Part shown: positions 26,008 through 35,790 of the stretch, piece after piece
How the letters are laid out: every line of letters begins with the position of its first letter
Position numbering within the stretch: position 1 is the first letter of the stretch
NCBI GenBank assembly: GCA_038521625.1
Contig: JBCBKP010000004.1
Span: forward strand, 76,326 to 140,325
Source of the DNA: JBCBKP01 sp038521625
GTDB lineage: Bacteria; Planctomycetota; Phycisphaerae; Phycisphaerales; UBA1924
Length of the DNA: 64,000 nt
Reading direction: 5' to 3'
Program-made: the position numbers and the translations under genes
The notes under the pieces: model-generated
The model's database searches: none
Seen by the model: the letters and a program-made list of their open reading frames with translations, nothing else
Told to the model about the DNA's origin: nothing

Positions 26008-28493
26008 GGCGCGGGGTTCTGCTCTCGCGCATCCCGCGGCGTGATGCCGAGGTCCTGTGCGTTCAGGGCCGGGGACACGCGCCCGCCGGTCTCGAGCTGG
26101 GCCCGCCGGGCGCGAGCGAGCGTGGCGAGTTGCTCGATCGATCCCGCGTGGTCGATCAGCTCGTGCTCGGCGCTCGCGACCCGCGTGAGGAGCACCGCGG
26201 CGACCAGCGCCGGATCAGGCTCGGTCGTCGCCCGCTCGATCGCCGCGGCATCGAACGCCCGCATGGCCGGGAGCTGAGACGCGGGCGGGAGGTTCAACGC
26301 CAGCAGCGTGACGAGCTCCGCGGACCCGGTCGCCGCAAGCTCGGCGCACGACGCCGCGATCACCCTGGCGGCGTCGGGCGGCTCGGCGCCGGCGGCCGCG
26401 CGATAGAGCAGCCCGCCAGCGGCCGCGACGGCACGCTCCAGAGCGGTCCCGGTCGCGCCGCCGAGACGCTCGGCGAGCCGCTCCGGGGTCAGCGCCGCCT
26501 CGGGCAGAGGCGGGAGCGAGATCGGCTGGACGGTCACGCTGGTGGCGAACGGCCCCGGGTCTGCGAGGCCTCGGCGCCCCGGGCGGAAGCTCTGGACCAC
26601 GCGCGGCTGGAGGCGCAGCGACTGGTCGCGGTTGATCTCCAGCGCGAGCTCGGCGAGGCCCTCGACCGCCGCGACGGTCACCGAGAGCTCGCGACCCGAA
26701 GGAAGCGAGAGGCGGCGGCGGAGGTCGAGGACGGTCGGCGCGGTCGCGCCGAGCGGCTGATCCAGGGCGATGAGCCGGGCCGTGAGCAGCACACGGGTGC
26801 CGATCTCGCGGTCGGGACCAAGACCCAGCCGCGCGGGCGAGGCGTTGCGCAGCGTGATCTCGATCCGGGGCGGGTCGAGCTCGCCCGGGTCTGCCATCGG
26901 CCGGGCCTGCGCACGCAGACCGAGGAAACGCTCGGGCTCGTCCGGCAGATCCTGATACCAATCCGGAAGCTCGTTGACCAGCTCGATCATCTCGCTGCCA
27001 TCCTCGTTCAACGCCACAACGCTGTGGCTGTAGCGTTCCTGCGTGTAGCGCACGAGCAGATCACGGGCCCACGCGCCGACCGGCTGGAGCGGGCGGAGGC
27101 GGGAGACGGTGAGCAGCGACTCGACCGCGAGCTCGGCGTCACCGCGATCCGCGGCGAGCTCGGCGAGAAGGAGCATGAGCCAGGGGTCTTCGGCCGCAGA
27201 AACCGACGCCCTGAGCTCGGCCATCACAGCGTCACCCTCGCCCGCACGGACGCGGTTCCAGGCATCGACGCGGGATCGCGTCCGCGCCGCGACCGGCGGG
27301 AGGTCGTCGCGACGCGGACGCGCGGGGGCCCCGAACACCGCGCGGAGCAGCTCGACACGGTCGGCGAGAGCGGCGGTCGCCGGGTCCTCGAGGTCGCCGA
27401 CGATGATCTGGTTGTCGAACTCGGCGAACGCGAACGAGACCGCGTCGTTGTCCTCGGCGGCGCGAGCGGCGAAGGCCCGGAGCTCCTCGAGAACCGGATC
27501 GAGGCGGACCGTGCGAGGGTTGAACTCCGGCGGCTCGGCCGAAGGGCCGTTCTCCGCGCGGAACGCGGCGAGTTCGCGGGCGCGCTCGGTGGCCCGCTGC
27601 TGCTCGTGCAACTGAGCCATCAGCTCGACGATGCCGTCGGGGCCGTTTCCCGCCCACTGGATGACCGCGGCGCGGACGACGCCATCGAGCGTCGTCGTCC
27701 CCTCGCGCCGCCGGATGGCATCGGCCGGCGCAAAGACCCGGGCGGCCGCGGCCAACGCGCCGTTGGCCGCGAGGTTCCGGGCCATCGCTTCGAAGGCCGA
27801 GGGCTCGAGCGGGCTGGCGCGGAGCTGGGCGGTCTGCAGTTGGAACAGCCCGACCGGGTCGTCGACGCGTTCGGCGTAGAACGCGGCGGCGAGGTTGGTC
27901 GCCTGGCGGTTGGTCGGGTCGAACCGGATGGCCGAGGCGAGGTGCCCCGCGAAGGCCGCCTCGTCCCCGAGCTCGCGCCGCAGCAGCGCCGCGTCGAGCG
28001 CGAGCCGCGAGCGGACGGTCCGATCCAGCGCATCGCCGCGCGGGCCCAGGAACTGCTCGAGCCCGGCGAGCCGCTCCTCGGCGGTCTGGAGCCTGTCGAG
28101 CCGGGCGCTGATGAGCCGGAGCAGCGAAGGCGTGTCCGTGGTATCGACGCGAGCGACCCGCTCCACCGCCCGATCGATCGCTCCCGGGTCGCCGGTCGCC
28201 CAGGCGGCCTCGAGCGTCAGGCGAGCGCGCTGCGGGTCGCGGGACTCGGGCGGCTCGAGGGACTGCGCAAACGCGAGCGTCTCGTGCAGCACGATGTTTG
28301 TCGCGGGCGTCGGCTCGGTCTCGACGGTGGCCTCGATGCGGGCGAGGCGTTCGAAGAGGTGGGCGATCCGTGCGGCGTGCTCCGGCTGGGCCGCCGCCAG
28401 CGGGGCGAGCCAGATCGCCGCGGCTACGCCGAGAAACCGAGCGAGATCGCGCGGATCGTGATCCAGGACAGTCCGGCGAAGAGAAAGACGCAC
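26004..28493 (-). CDS. Large secreted protein with tetratricopeptide-like helical repeats
   Basis: 829 residues. From the GTG at 28493 a signal peptide of about 36 residues ends in APLAAAQPE. The first two thirds are helical with regular Ala/Leu/Glu spacing reminiscent of TPR repeats. The region about 520-680 is beta-rich and proline-containing (IEITLRNASPARLGLGPD), and the C-terminus is helical. I cannot assign a family. The start lies 70 bases inside the preceding gene; GGAG eight bases upstream supports it. A longer in-frame start at 28541 is possible. Confidence 0.65.
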   Translation of the reverse strand: MRLSLRRTVLDHDPRDLARFLGVAAAIWLAPLAAAQPEHAARIAHLFERLARIEATVETEPTPATNIVLHETLAFAQSLEPPESRDPQRARLTLEAAWATGDPGAIDRAVERVARVDTTDTPSLLRLISARLDRLQTAEERLAGLEQFLGPRGDALDRTVRSRLALDAALLRRELGDEAAFAGHLASAIRFDPTNRQATNLAAAFYAERVDDPVGLFQLQTAQLRASPLEPSAFEAMARNLAANGALAAAARVFAPADAIRRREGTTTLDGVVRAAVIQWAGNGPDGIVELMAQLHEQQRATERARELAAFRAENGPSAEPPEFNPRTVRLDPVLEELRAFAARAAEDNDAVSFAFAEFDNQIIVGDLEDPATAALADRVELLRAVFGAPARPRRDDLPPVAARTRSRVDAWNRVRAGEGDAVMAELRASVSAAEDPWLMLLLAELAADRGDAELAVESLLTVSRLRPLQPVGAWARDLLVRYTQERYSHSVVALNEDGSEMIELVNELPDWYQDLPDEPERFLGLRAQARPMADPGELDPPRIEITLRNASPARLGLGPDREIGTRVLLTARLIALDQPLGATAPTVLDLRRRLSLPSGRELSVTVAAVEGLAELALEINRDQSLRLQPRVVQSFRPGRRGLADPGPFATSVTVQPISLPPLPEAALTPERLAERLGGATGTALERAVAAAGGLLYRAAAGAEPPDAARVIAASCAELAATGSAELVTLLALNLPPASQLPAMRAFDAAAIERATTEPDPALVAAVLLTRVASAEHELIDHAGSIEQLATLARARRAQLETGGRVSPALNAQDLGITPRDAREQNPAP

Positions 28494-28771
28494 GTCGGGA
28501 GCTCCAGCCACGGGCCGAGGATGCGGCCCGCCTTCGGGCACAGCCTATCGGCGACGACGGCCGTGAAGACGAGCTGGGAGGCGGCGAGCGCGGTGCAGCC
28601 CGCGGCGAAGACCGCCGGGCGGGCGAGGGGCACGCCGGAGACCGCGGAGGCGAGCAGCCAGACGCCCGCCGCGGCCAGCGCCGAGGTCCAGAGGACGCCG
28701 AGCGAGATCACCGCAGCGCCGGTCAAGCGCCGAACGGCGGGTCGCGTGTGCGGGTCGCGCGCGGTCGCCAT
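28424..28771 (-). CDS. Small integral membrane protein of unknown function
   Basis: 115 residues, with about three membrane helices and a basic N-terminus (ATARDPHTRPAVRR). I do not recognise it. It is first in a five-gene minus-strand operon, with its 3' end overlapping the large secreted gene. It lies about 144 bases after rho, so cotranscription with rho is possible. Confidence 0.65.
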   Translation of the reverse strand: MATARDPHTRPAVRRLTGAAVISLGVLWTSALAAAGVWLLASAVSGVPLARPAVFAAGCTALAASQLVFTAVVADRLCPKAGRILGPWLELPTCVFLFAGLSWITIRAISLGFSA

Positions 28772-28887
28772 GGGCGGTCCCGTCCCTTCTGGCGACGCCC
28801 GGGTGGGGCAACGCCGTTCCGCGGCGTCCGTGCCGCTGGGACAAGCTATCGACCAGCCCTCGCCGCGGGCGACAGAAACCTTGTGCG

Positions 28888-28908
28888 AACAGGGCCTTAG
28901 CCCCTGTT
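28888..28908 (-). terminator. Possible hairpin terminator after rho
   Basis: A 7-base inverted repeat, AACAGGG / CCCTGTT, with a seven-base loop, a few bases downstream of the rho stop. No U-tract is adjacent, so it may be a transcript-end stabiliser rather than a true terminator. Confidence 0.3.
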
Positions 28909-28915
28909 TCCGCGA

Positions 28916-30673
28916 TCAGCCCATCGCCATGGTGACCAGGAATTCGGCGTTGGTCTTGACCTTCTTGAGCTTGCCCTTGAGCAGCTCCATCGCCTCCACC
29001 ACGTTCATGTCGCTGAGGACCTTGCGGAGCCGGTGGACGAGCTCGAGCTCCTTCGGGTCCATCAGGAGCTCCTCGCGGCGGGTGCCCGAGGCGGCGACGT
29101 CGATGGCCGGGTAGACGCGCTTCTCGACGAGGCGGCGGTCGAGGTGCAGCTCGCTGTTGCCCGTGCCCTTGAACTCCTCGAAGATGACCTCGTCCATCTT
29201 CGATCCGGTGTCGACCAGCGCGGTGCCGATGATCGTGAGCGAACCGCCGCGTTCGATCGCGCGGGCGGCGCCGAAGAACTTCTTCGGCCTCTGCAGCGCG
29301 TTCGCGTCGATGCCGCCGGACATGATCTTGCCGGAGTGCGGGATGTTCGCGTTGTACGCGCGGGCCAGGCGGGTGATCGAATCGAGCAGGATGACCACGT
29401 CGTCGCCGAACTCGACCATCCGCTTGGCCTTCTCGATCACGACCTCGGCGACCGCGACGTGGCGGCCGGATTCCTCGTCGAAGGTCGAGGCGACGACCTC
29501 GACGCCCTCGGTGGTGTTCCGTCGGAAGTCGGTCACCTCCTCGGGTCGTTCGTCGACCAGCAGCACCATGATGTTGACATCCGGGTAGTTCTTGCTGATC
29601 GCTTGGGTCATGCGCTGCAGCAGCACGGTCTTGCCGGTCCGCGGCGGGGCGACGACCAGCGCCCGCTGGCCCTTGCCGATCGGCGCGACGAGATCGACGA
29701 TGCGGCACTCGATCTGATCCGGCGCCGTCTCGAGGACGAACCGCTCCTCCGGGTGCAGAGGGGTCAGATCCTCGAAGTTGACGAGCTTGTGGATCTCCCT
29801 CGGCTCGCGCCCGTTGACCAGATCCACGCGGAGAAGCGCGAAGTACCGCTCGCTCTCCTTCGGCGGGCGTATCGCCCCGCGCACGGTCATGCCCCGGCGC
29901 AGGCCGAAGCGGCGGATCTGGCTCGGAGAGACGTAGATGTCATCGGGGCCGGGCAGGTAGCTCTGCTCGGGGCTTCGGAGGAAGCCGAAGCCGTCGGACA
30001 TGACCTCAAGCGTGCCCTCGCCGAACATCAGCCCCAGGCGGACGGCCCGGGTCTTCAGGATCTTGAAGATCAGGTCCTGCTTGGGCGTCTGCTCGAAGTC
30101 CTCCAGGCCCTCTTTGGTCGCGACCTCGAACAGCGCGTCGAGGTCCATCCGCTGCAGCTCGGCCAGCGTGATGTCGTCGCCCTCGTCGATCGGACCGCGC
30201 TCCGCCACGATCCGCTCGAGCTCGGCCGCCTCGCGCTCGAGCTCCTCGTCCGATGGCAGGCGCGCGTCGCGGTGATGGCCGCCGCCGCCGCGCGGACCGC
30301 CGCCGCCATCCCCCCCGCTCTTGCGCTTCTTGCGCTTCCGGCCGCGTCGGCCGCCCGGCTCTCGGGCCGACTCGTCGCTGTTGCTCTGAGCGCTCGGCTG
30401 AACGGGCGCATCGCCCGATGGCGATGACGGACCGGCGCCCGCGGGCTGTTCCTCGGACGCTCCGGGTGCCGCGCTCGGGGCGTCATCCCCGGCAGCGCTC
30501 GGGGTTTCGGCATCGCCCGAGGGGCTCGCCGGCTCCCCCACATCGCCGATCTCGTCGCGACCCTCGGGCAGGTCCGCGGGCACGTCTTCGGCCGGCTTGA
30601 CGCGTCGCCTCGGTCGCTTGGTCCGCTTGGTCTCGGCGGGCGGCTTGTCGGATGCGGTCGTGCTCTTTGCCAT
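28916..30673 (-). CDS. rho: Transcription termination factor Rho with long disordered N-terminus
   Basis: 585 residues. The first 150 or so are low complexity, rich in Lys, Arg, Ser, Pro and Glu, with a Gly-Gly-Gly-His stretch before the Rho N-terminal helical domain (about 180-225). The RNA-binding cold-shock-like domain reads EVMSDGFGFLRSPEQSYLPG. The ATPase has the Walker A motif APPRTGKTVLLQ, Walker B VVILLDSITRLARAYN and RRTNTTEGVE-type Q-loop residues. The start at 30673 removes a 45-residue, probably untranslated extension. Rho stops transcription of untranslated RNA as a hexameric ring. Confidence 0.95.
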   Translation of the reverse strand: MAKSTTASDKPPAETKRTKRPRRRVKPAEDVPADLPEGRDEIGDVGEPASPSGDAETPSAAGDDAPSAAPGASEEQPAGAGPSSPSGDAPVQPSAQSNSDESAREPGGRRGRKRKKRKSGGDGGGGPRGGGGHHRDARLPSDEELEREAAELERIVAERGPIDEGDDITLAELQRMDLDALFEVATKEGLEDFEQTPKQDLIFKILKTRAVRLGLMFGEGTLEVMSDGFGFLRSPEQSYLPGPDDIYVSPSQIRRFGLRRGMTVRGAIRPPKESERYFALLRVDLVNGREPREIHKLVNFEDLTPLHPEERFVLETAPDQIECRIVDLVAPIGKGQRALVVAPPRTGKTVLLQRMTQAISKNYPDVNIMVLLVDERPEEVTDFRRNTTEGVEVVASTFDEESGRHVAVAEVVIEKAKRMVEFGDDVVILLDSITRLARAYNANIPHSGKIMSGGIDANALQRPKKFFGAARAIERGGSLTIIGTALVDTGSKMDEVIFEEFKGTGNSELHLDRRLVEKRVYPAIDVAASGTRREELLMDPKELELVHRLRKVLSDMNVVEAMELLKGKLKKVKTNAEFLVTMAMG

Positions 30674-30893
30674 GTTCGGATCGGTCCGTGATCGAGGGGG
30701 ACGGGGTGCTGGCCCGCCGCGCAAACCCGTGATGTCTAAGGCGAAAGCCGGTGCGGCCGCGAATGCCGTTCGCGGTGAGATCCAGGGTGAAGCCACGCCG
30801 ATGCCCAAGCAGGAGGCCCGAAGCGGTTGCTGGGGGTTCTCTGTGGGGAGCGCCGGGCGGATCCACCCGTCAAGCTCCAGATATTAGCCGCCG

Positions 30894-31526
30894 TCAGTCC
30901 GGGGAGCGAGCCAGGTCCTCCAGGACCCGCGCGGCCTCGGATTCGAGATGACGCCGGTCCGATTCGTTCGCGATCACGTAGTCGCTCGCCGCCCGCTTGC
31001 GTTCGAGCGGCCACTGAGCCGACTCGCGCCGCTCGAGCTCGCCCTCGTCCCACCCGCGCGAGCGGACCCGCGCGAGCCGCGTCTCGCGCGAGGCATCCAC
31101 GAAGACCACGGCATCGCACTCGTCGTCGACGCCGGCCTCGAACAGGAGCGGCGCGTCGACGATCACGGCGCGGACACCGTCGATCGTCGCCGACCGCACG
31201 CGCTCGGCCCGAGCGCGATGCACCATCGGGTGGATCAGCGCCTCGAGCCGCGCCCGCTGCGATGGATCGGCGAAGACGATCGCGGCGACCACGCGGCGAT
31301 CGATCCCGCCGTCCGCGGTCAAGACTCGATCGCCCCACCAGCGGACGAGCTCGGCCCGCACGCCGGGCGTCTCCAGCGCCCCGCCGGCGTCGCGGTCGGA
31401 GTCCGACACCACGCACCCCAGCGCCGCGAAGGCGGCGGCGACGGCGCTCTTGCCCGCGCCGACCCCCCCGGCAAGACCGATCACGAGCGGGCGGGGCCGA
31501 TCTGGGACTCTGGGCGGGTTGCTCAC
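30894..31526 (-). CDS. coaE: Dephospho-CoA kinase
   Basis: 210 residues. The P-loop GLAGGVGAGKSAVA is near 17-30. The DRDAGG segment corresponds to the family's conserved DAD motif. The LIHPMVHRARAE and VVFVDASRETRLARV segments complete the family pattern. It catalyses the last step of coenzyme A synthesis, phosphorylating dephospho-CoA. It is transcribed towards rho with about 220 bases between them. Start codon is GTG. Confidence 0.93.
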   Translation of the reverse strand: MSNPPRVPDRPRPLVIGLAGGVGAGKSAVAAAFAALGCVVSDSDRDAGGALETPGVRAELVRWWGDRVLTADGGIDRRVVAAIVFADPSQRARLEALIHPMVHRARAERVRSATIDGVRAVIVDAPLLFEAGVDDECDAVVFVDASRETRLARVRSRGWDEGELERRESAQWPLERKRAASDYVIANESDRRHLESEAARVLEDLARSPD

Positions 31527-31585
31527 GCGTGGATCGGGGACAGAGGGGCTACACAGGGCGGCGCATCATCGCCATAATAAACGGG

Positions 31586-34303
31586 ATGGGCGACCAGCAG
31601 GGAGGGGAATACGTCACCGGGGCGACAACCGTCGCGGGCCTCCGCGGCCTCGGGATGTCGTCGTCGGCCGTCCCCAAACCCATCGGCCCGTACAAGATCC
31701 TCGACGAGCTCGGCGAGGGCGGGTTCGGCGTCGTCTATCTGGCCGAGCAGCAGCAGCCGGTTCGCCGTCGGGTCGCGCTCAAGGTCATCAAGCCGGGCAT
31801 GGACTCGCGCCAGGTGCTCGCACGCTTCGCGGCCGAGCAGCAGACGCTGGCGCTCATGAACCATCCGGGCGTCGCGCAGGTCTACGACGCCGGCCTGAGC
31901 GACGAGGGACGCCCCTACTTCGCGATGGAGCTGGTGATCGGTGAGCCGATCCACCACTACTGCGACCGGCGCCGGCTCCCGATCGACAAGCGCGTCGAGC
32001 TCTTCATCCAGGTGTGCGACGCCGTACAGCACGCGCACATGAAGGGCGTGATCCACCGCGACCTCAAGCCGGGCAACATCCTCGTCGAATCCACCGAGGG
32101 CGGCCCGCGCGTCAAGGTCATCGACTTCGGCGTCTCCAAGGCGCTGCACGCGGTCCCCGGCAGGGGCGACATGGTAACCGAGCAGGGGCAGATGCTCGGG
32201 ACGCCGGAGTTCATGAGCCCCGAACAGGCCGGGGGCGGGACGGAGCTGATCGACACGCGCAGCGACGTCTACTCGCTCGGGGTCGTCCTGTACCACATCC
32301 TGACCGGCGCGCTGCCCTTCGAGACCGCTCGCCTGCGCGGCGGCGGCCCCCAGAACATCGTGCGCGTGATCCGGGAAGAGGAACCCGCGAAGCCGAGCAT
32401 GACGGTCGCGCACCTCCGAACCCGGACCCGCGAGCACGGCCGGAGCGGGGGCGGATCGAAGATCGCCTCGAGCGCCGCCGCCCCGACCCCGCCCCCGGAG
32501 CGCGACGGGACCGTCGCGTGGCGCGGCCCGGGTCCGGACGGCACGCCGACGAGCCCGCACACGCCGCTCAGCGAGATCGCGAACAAGCGCGGCACCGACG
32601 AGCCGACGCTGCGCAAGCGGCTGCGCGGCGACCTGGACTGGATCGTGATGACGTGCCTGGAGAAGGACCCGGCGCGGCGATACGACAGCGCCAGCGCGCT
32701 CGGGCGCGACCTGCGCCGCTACCTCGAGCGGCTCCCCGTCAGCGCGGGGCCGCCGAGCGCCGGGTACCAGCTCACGAAGTTCCTACGCCGGAACAAGCTG
32801 GCGGTCAGCGCCGCCGGGCTGGTCGCCGCCGCCCTCGTGGTCGGGCTCGCGGGAACGACCTTCGGCCTGGTCCGCGCCAACGAGGCCGCCGACCTCGCGG
32901 CCCGCCGGGCCGAGGACGCCAAGGCGGCGCTGGAGTTTCAGGCCGAACAGCTCGGCGCGATCGACCCGCAGTCGCTCGGCGCCTCGATCGTGTCGCAGCT
33001 GGAATCGCTTCTGGCCGCGGGCGTCGAGGACGCCGAGATCCGCGAGGCGATGCTCGCCGAATTGCCGGGCTTGAACGGGACCGACATCGCGCGCCGGATG
33101 GTCGCCGAGGGCCTGTTCGACCCGCTCGGCGAGGCGATCGGGCGGGCGTTCCGCGATCGCCCCGGCTCCGAGGCGTTCCTCCGGGTCACCCTCAGCGAGG
33201 CCGCCCGGAAGCTGAGCCTCCCCGAGGTGGCACGCTCCCACGCGGAGCGCGCCGTCGAGCTCGAACTCGCCGAACACAGCGAAGACCACAAGGACGTCTA
33301 TGCCGCGCGCAACGAGCTCGCGATGGTCCTGCACGACCTCGGCGAGACCGAGCAGGCCGAGGCGGTCGCGAGGGATGTGCTCGCGCGCCGGCGGGCGAAC
33401 CTCGACCCGCTCGACCCGGCGACGCTCGATTCGATGAGCACGCTGGTGACCATCCTCCGCTCCTCGGGCGAGGAGGACCTGGTCGAAGAGGCCGGCGAGA
33501 TCGCGCGCGAGGCGGTCGAGCAGCTCCGGAGCTCCGAGGACGTGCCCAGCGAGCTGGCGATCACCACGATCGGGAATCTCGCGGCCATCCTGACAGCGCT
33601 CCGCGAGTACCAAGAGGCGGAGCCTCTGCACGAAGAGGCCGCCCGGCTCGCCCGCGAGGACCTCGAGATCCCCGAGCGTCGCAAGTACGAGCTTCAGAAC
33701 AACCTCGGGAGCTTCTACGTCCGCAGCCGCCAGTTCGCCGAGGCCGAGGCGACGCTCCGCCCGTGCTACCAGGGTCTCCGCCGGGTCCTGGGCGATACCC
33801 ACGAGACGACCACAAGCGCCCTCAGCAACTTCGCGCTGAGCCTCGCCGCACAGCGGAAGTACGGCGAGGCGGCGGACGCCTACAGCCAGCTGGTGGCCGC
33901 GCGTCGGACGCGGTACGGGCTGGCGAGCGAGCGGACCATCGGGACGATGCAGGGCTACGTGCTCAGCCTGGTACGCGCCGAGCGCTTCGAGGACGCGATC
34001 TCGGAGACCGCCGAGATCGAGCGTCTCGACCCGCTCCGGGTCGAGATCGACCGCAACGGGCTCGTCGATCTGATCCGCCTGCGGGGAGAGGCGATGCTGC
34101 GAGTCGGCCGCCTCGACGAGGCGATCGTCCGCCTGCGGGAGGGGCACGAGTTCTTCAAGAATCGCCCGGGCCGTCGGCCGGCGGCGATTACCACCAAGTG
34201 CGCCGAGCTGCTCACCGAGGCGTACATCGAGATGGACCGGCGCGAGCCGGGCGAGGGGTGGCTGGACGAGGCCGAGCGCTGGCGCGCCCTGGCCTCGGGG
34301 TAA
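31586..34303 (+). CDS. Ser/Thr protein kinase with C-terminal TPR-like region
   Basis: 905 residues. The kinase domain is at about 35-385: GEGGFGVVY near 43-51, Lys66, HRD at 157-159, DFG at 180-182 and SPEQ at 211-214. About 65 residues of Pro, Gly and Ser-rich sequence (about 275-340) are inserted before the RGDLDWIVMTCLEKDPARRY segment. One membrane helix lies at about 406-428. The rest (about 440-905) is helical and reads as tetratricopeptide-like repeats, so it is probably a periplasmic protein-binding sensor. This architecture is common in Planctomycetes. The ATG at 31586 is the first good start. Confidence 0.92.
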   Translation: MGDQQGGEYVTGATTVAGLRGLGMSSSAVPKPIGPYKILDELGEGGFGVVYLAEQQQPVRRRVALKVIKPGMDSRQVLARFAAEQQTLALMNHPGVAQVYDAGLSDEGRPYFAMELVIGEPIHHYCDRRRLPIDKRVELFIQVCDAVQHAHMKGVIHRDLKPGNILVESTEGGPRVKVIDFGVSKALHAVPGRGDMVTEQGQMLGTPEFMSPEQAGGGTELIDTRSDVYSLGVVLYHILTGALPFETARLRGGGPQNIVRVIREEEPAKPSMTVAHLRTRTREHGRSGGGSKIASSAAAPTPPPERDGTVAWRGPGPDGTPTSPHTPLSEIANKRGTDEPTLRKRLRGDLDWIVMTCLEKDPARRYDSASALGRDLRRYLERLPVSAGPPSAGYQLTKFLRRNKLAVSAAGLVAAALVVGLAGTTFGLVRANEAADLAARRAEDAKAALEFQAEQLGAIDPQSLGASIVSQLESLLAAGVEDAEIREAMLAELPGLNGTDIARRMVAEGLFDPLGEAIGRAFRDRPGSEAFLRVTLSEAARKLSLPEVARSHAERAVELELAEHSEDHKDVYAARNELAMVLHDLGETEQAEAVARDVLARRRANLDPLDPATLDSMSTLVTILRSSGEEDLVEEAGEIAREAVEQLRSSEDVPSELAITTIGNLAAILTALREYQEAEPLHEEAARLAREDLEIPERRKYELQNNLGSFYVRSRQFAEAEATLRPCYQGLRRVLGDTHETTTSALSNFALSLAAQRKYGEAADAYSQLVAARRTRYGLASERTIGTMQGYVLSLVRAERFEDAISETAEIERLDPLRVEIDRNGLVDLIRLRGEAMLRVGRLDEAIVRLREGHEFFKNRPGRRPAAITTKCAELLTEAYIEMDRREPGEGWLDEAERWRALASG

Positions 34304-34359
34304 GCCCGGGCCGGCGCCCGCCCGATGAAGCCGCCGCCCGGCGCCGCTAGGCTCCGCCC

Positions 34360-35790
34360 ATGCTGACGATCGACTACACCGGCTGCCTCTCCTCGAAGGT
34401 CGGCGAGCACGGGCTCGACCCGGGACGGCTCGTGCCCGACGGACCGCTCGCGCAGCGGGCGATCCAGCTCACCGCGGCGCTCGAGTCCACACGCGGGACG
34501 GGCTGGGAGCGCTGGCGGCTGCTCGCGCAGCCGGGCCCGGGCGGGATGCGCGATGCGCACGTCGCCGACGTCGAGCGCATCGCGGACTCCCGGCGCGGCC
34601 GGTTCGAGAACCTCGTCGTGCTCGGCATCGGCGGCTCCGGGCTCGGGAACATCGCCCTGCAGTCGGCGCTGAACCCCAGCACGCACAACCTGATGGCCGC
34701 CGAGCAGCGGCGCGGCCCCAGGGTATTCGTGCTCGACAACGTCGACCCCGCCAACGTCGGCTCGGTGCTCGCGCTCTGCCCGCCGGAGAAGACGCTCTAC
34801 AACGTCATCAGCAAGAGCGGCGAGACCGCCGAGACCGCGGCGCAGTTCATGATCGTCCGCGACCTGATCAAGACCGCCCTCGGGGACGCGGCCAAGGACC
34901 ACGTCGTGGCCGTGACCGACCCCGAGAAGGGGACGATGCGCTCGATCTGCAACGCCGAGGGCTACGACACGCTCCCGGTGCCAGACGGCGTCGGCGGACG
35001 CTTCAGCGCGCTCAGCCCCGTGGGCCTGTTCAGCGCCGCGATGGCCGGGATCGACATCGGCGCGCTGCTGGACGGAGCGCACGTGATGGAGACCCGCTGC
35101 CGCGAGTCGACGCTCGCAAACAACCCGGCCGCGACCCTCGCGACGCTGCTCGTGCAGCTCGGGACCGGCGCTTACGCCGACGACGGACGCGCGAAGCCCA
35201 ACCACGTGATGATGCCCTACGCCAACGGCCTGTACCTGATGGCCGACTGGTTCCGCCAGCTGTGGGCCGAGAGCCTCGGCAAGCAGCACGACCGCGACGG
35301 CGGGCTGATCTTCGCCGGTTTCACGCCGATCAAGGCGCTCGGCGCAACCGACCAGCACAGCCAGGTGCAGCTCTACCGCGAGGGCCCGAACGACAAGGTC
35401 TTCGTGCTGCTCGAGGTCGAGGACTTCGGCCGCGAGGTCGAGATCCCCGCGGGGCTCGGCGTCGACGCGCTCCGGTACCTCGAGGGACAGCCGATGTCCA
35501 GGCTGCTCAACGCCGAGAAGCGGGCCACCGAGTACGCCCTGCTCGAGAGCGAACGCCCCACCATGACGATCCGATTCCCCAAGGTCGACGAGCACCACGT
35601 CGGGCAGTTCATGATGCTCTGGCAGGTCGCGACCGCCTACGCGGGGCTGATGCTGAACATCAACGCCTACGACCAGCCCGCCGTCGAAACCGGAAAGAAG
35701 GCCACGTTCGGCCTGATGGGGCGCGACGGCTTCGGCGAGTGGAACGATCGCGTGGGTTCGGCGCTCGGCGGGACACGCCATGTCGTCTGA
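34360..35790 (+). CDS. pgi: Glucose-6-phosphate isomerase
   Basis: 476 residues. The sugar-phosphate binding loop LGIGGSGLGNIALQ is near 88-101. The SKSGETAETAAQ motif, LGATDQHSQVQLYREGPNDK and a C-terminal GLMLNINAYDQPAVETGKK complete the Pgi pattern. It interconverts glucose 6-phosphate and fructose 6-phosphate. The last 11 bases overlap the next gene. Confidence 0.95.
   Translation: MLTIDYTGCLSSKVGEHGLDPGRLVPDGPLAQRAIQLTAALESTRGTGWERWRLLAQPGPGGMRDAHVADVERIADSRRGRFENLVVLGIGGSGLGNIALQSALNPSTHNLMAAEQRRGPRVFVLDNVDPANVGSVLALCPPEKTLYNVISKSGETAETAAQFMIVRDLIKTALGDAAKDHVVAVTDPEKGTMRSICNAEGYDTLPVPDGVGGRFSALSPVGLFSAAMAGIDIGALLDGAHVMETRCRESTLANNPAATLATLLVQLGTGAYADDGRAKPNHVMMPYANGLYLMADWFRQLWAESLGKQHDRDGGLIFAGFTPIKALGATDQHSQVQLYREGPNDKVFVLLEVEDFGREVEIPAGLGVDALRYLEGQPMSRLLNAEKRATEYALLESERPTMTIRFPKVDEHHVGQFMMLWQVATAYAGLMLNINAYDQPAVETGKKATFGLMGRDGFGEWNDRVGSALGGTRHVV

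Noticed and set aside
26130..29114. A 994-residue open frame on the plus strand
   Set aside because: Antisense to the large secreted protein; the minus strand has the signal peptide, ribosome site and overlapping operon.
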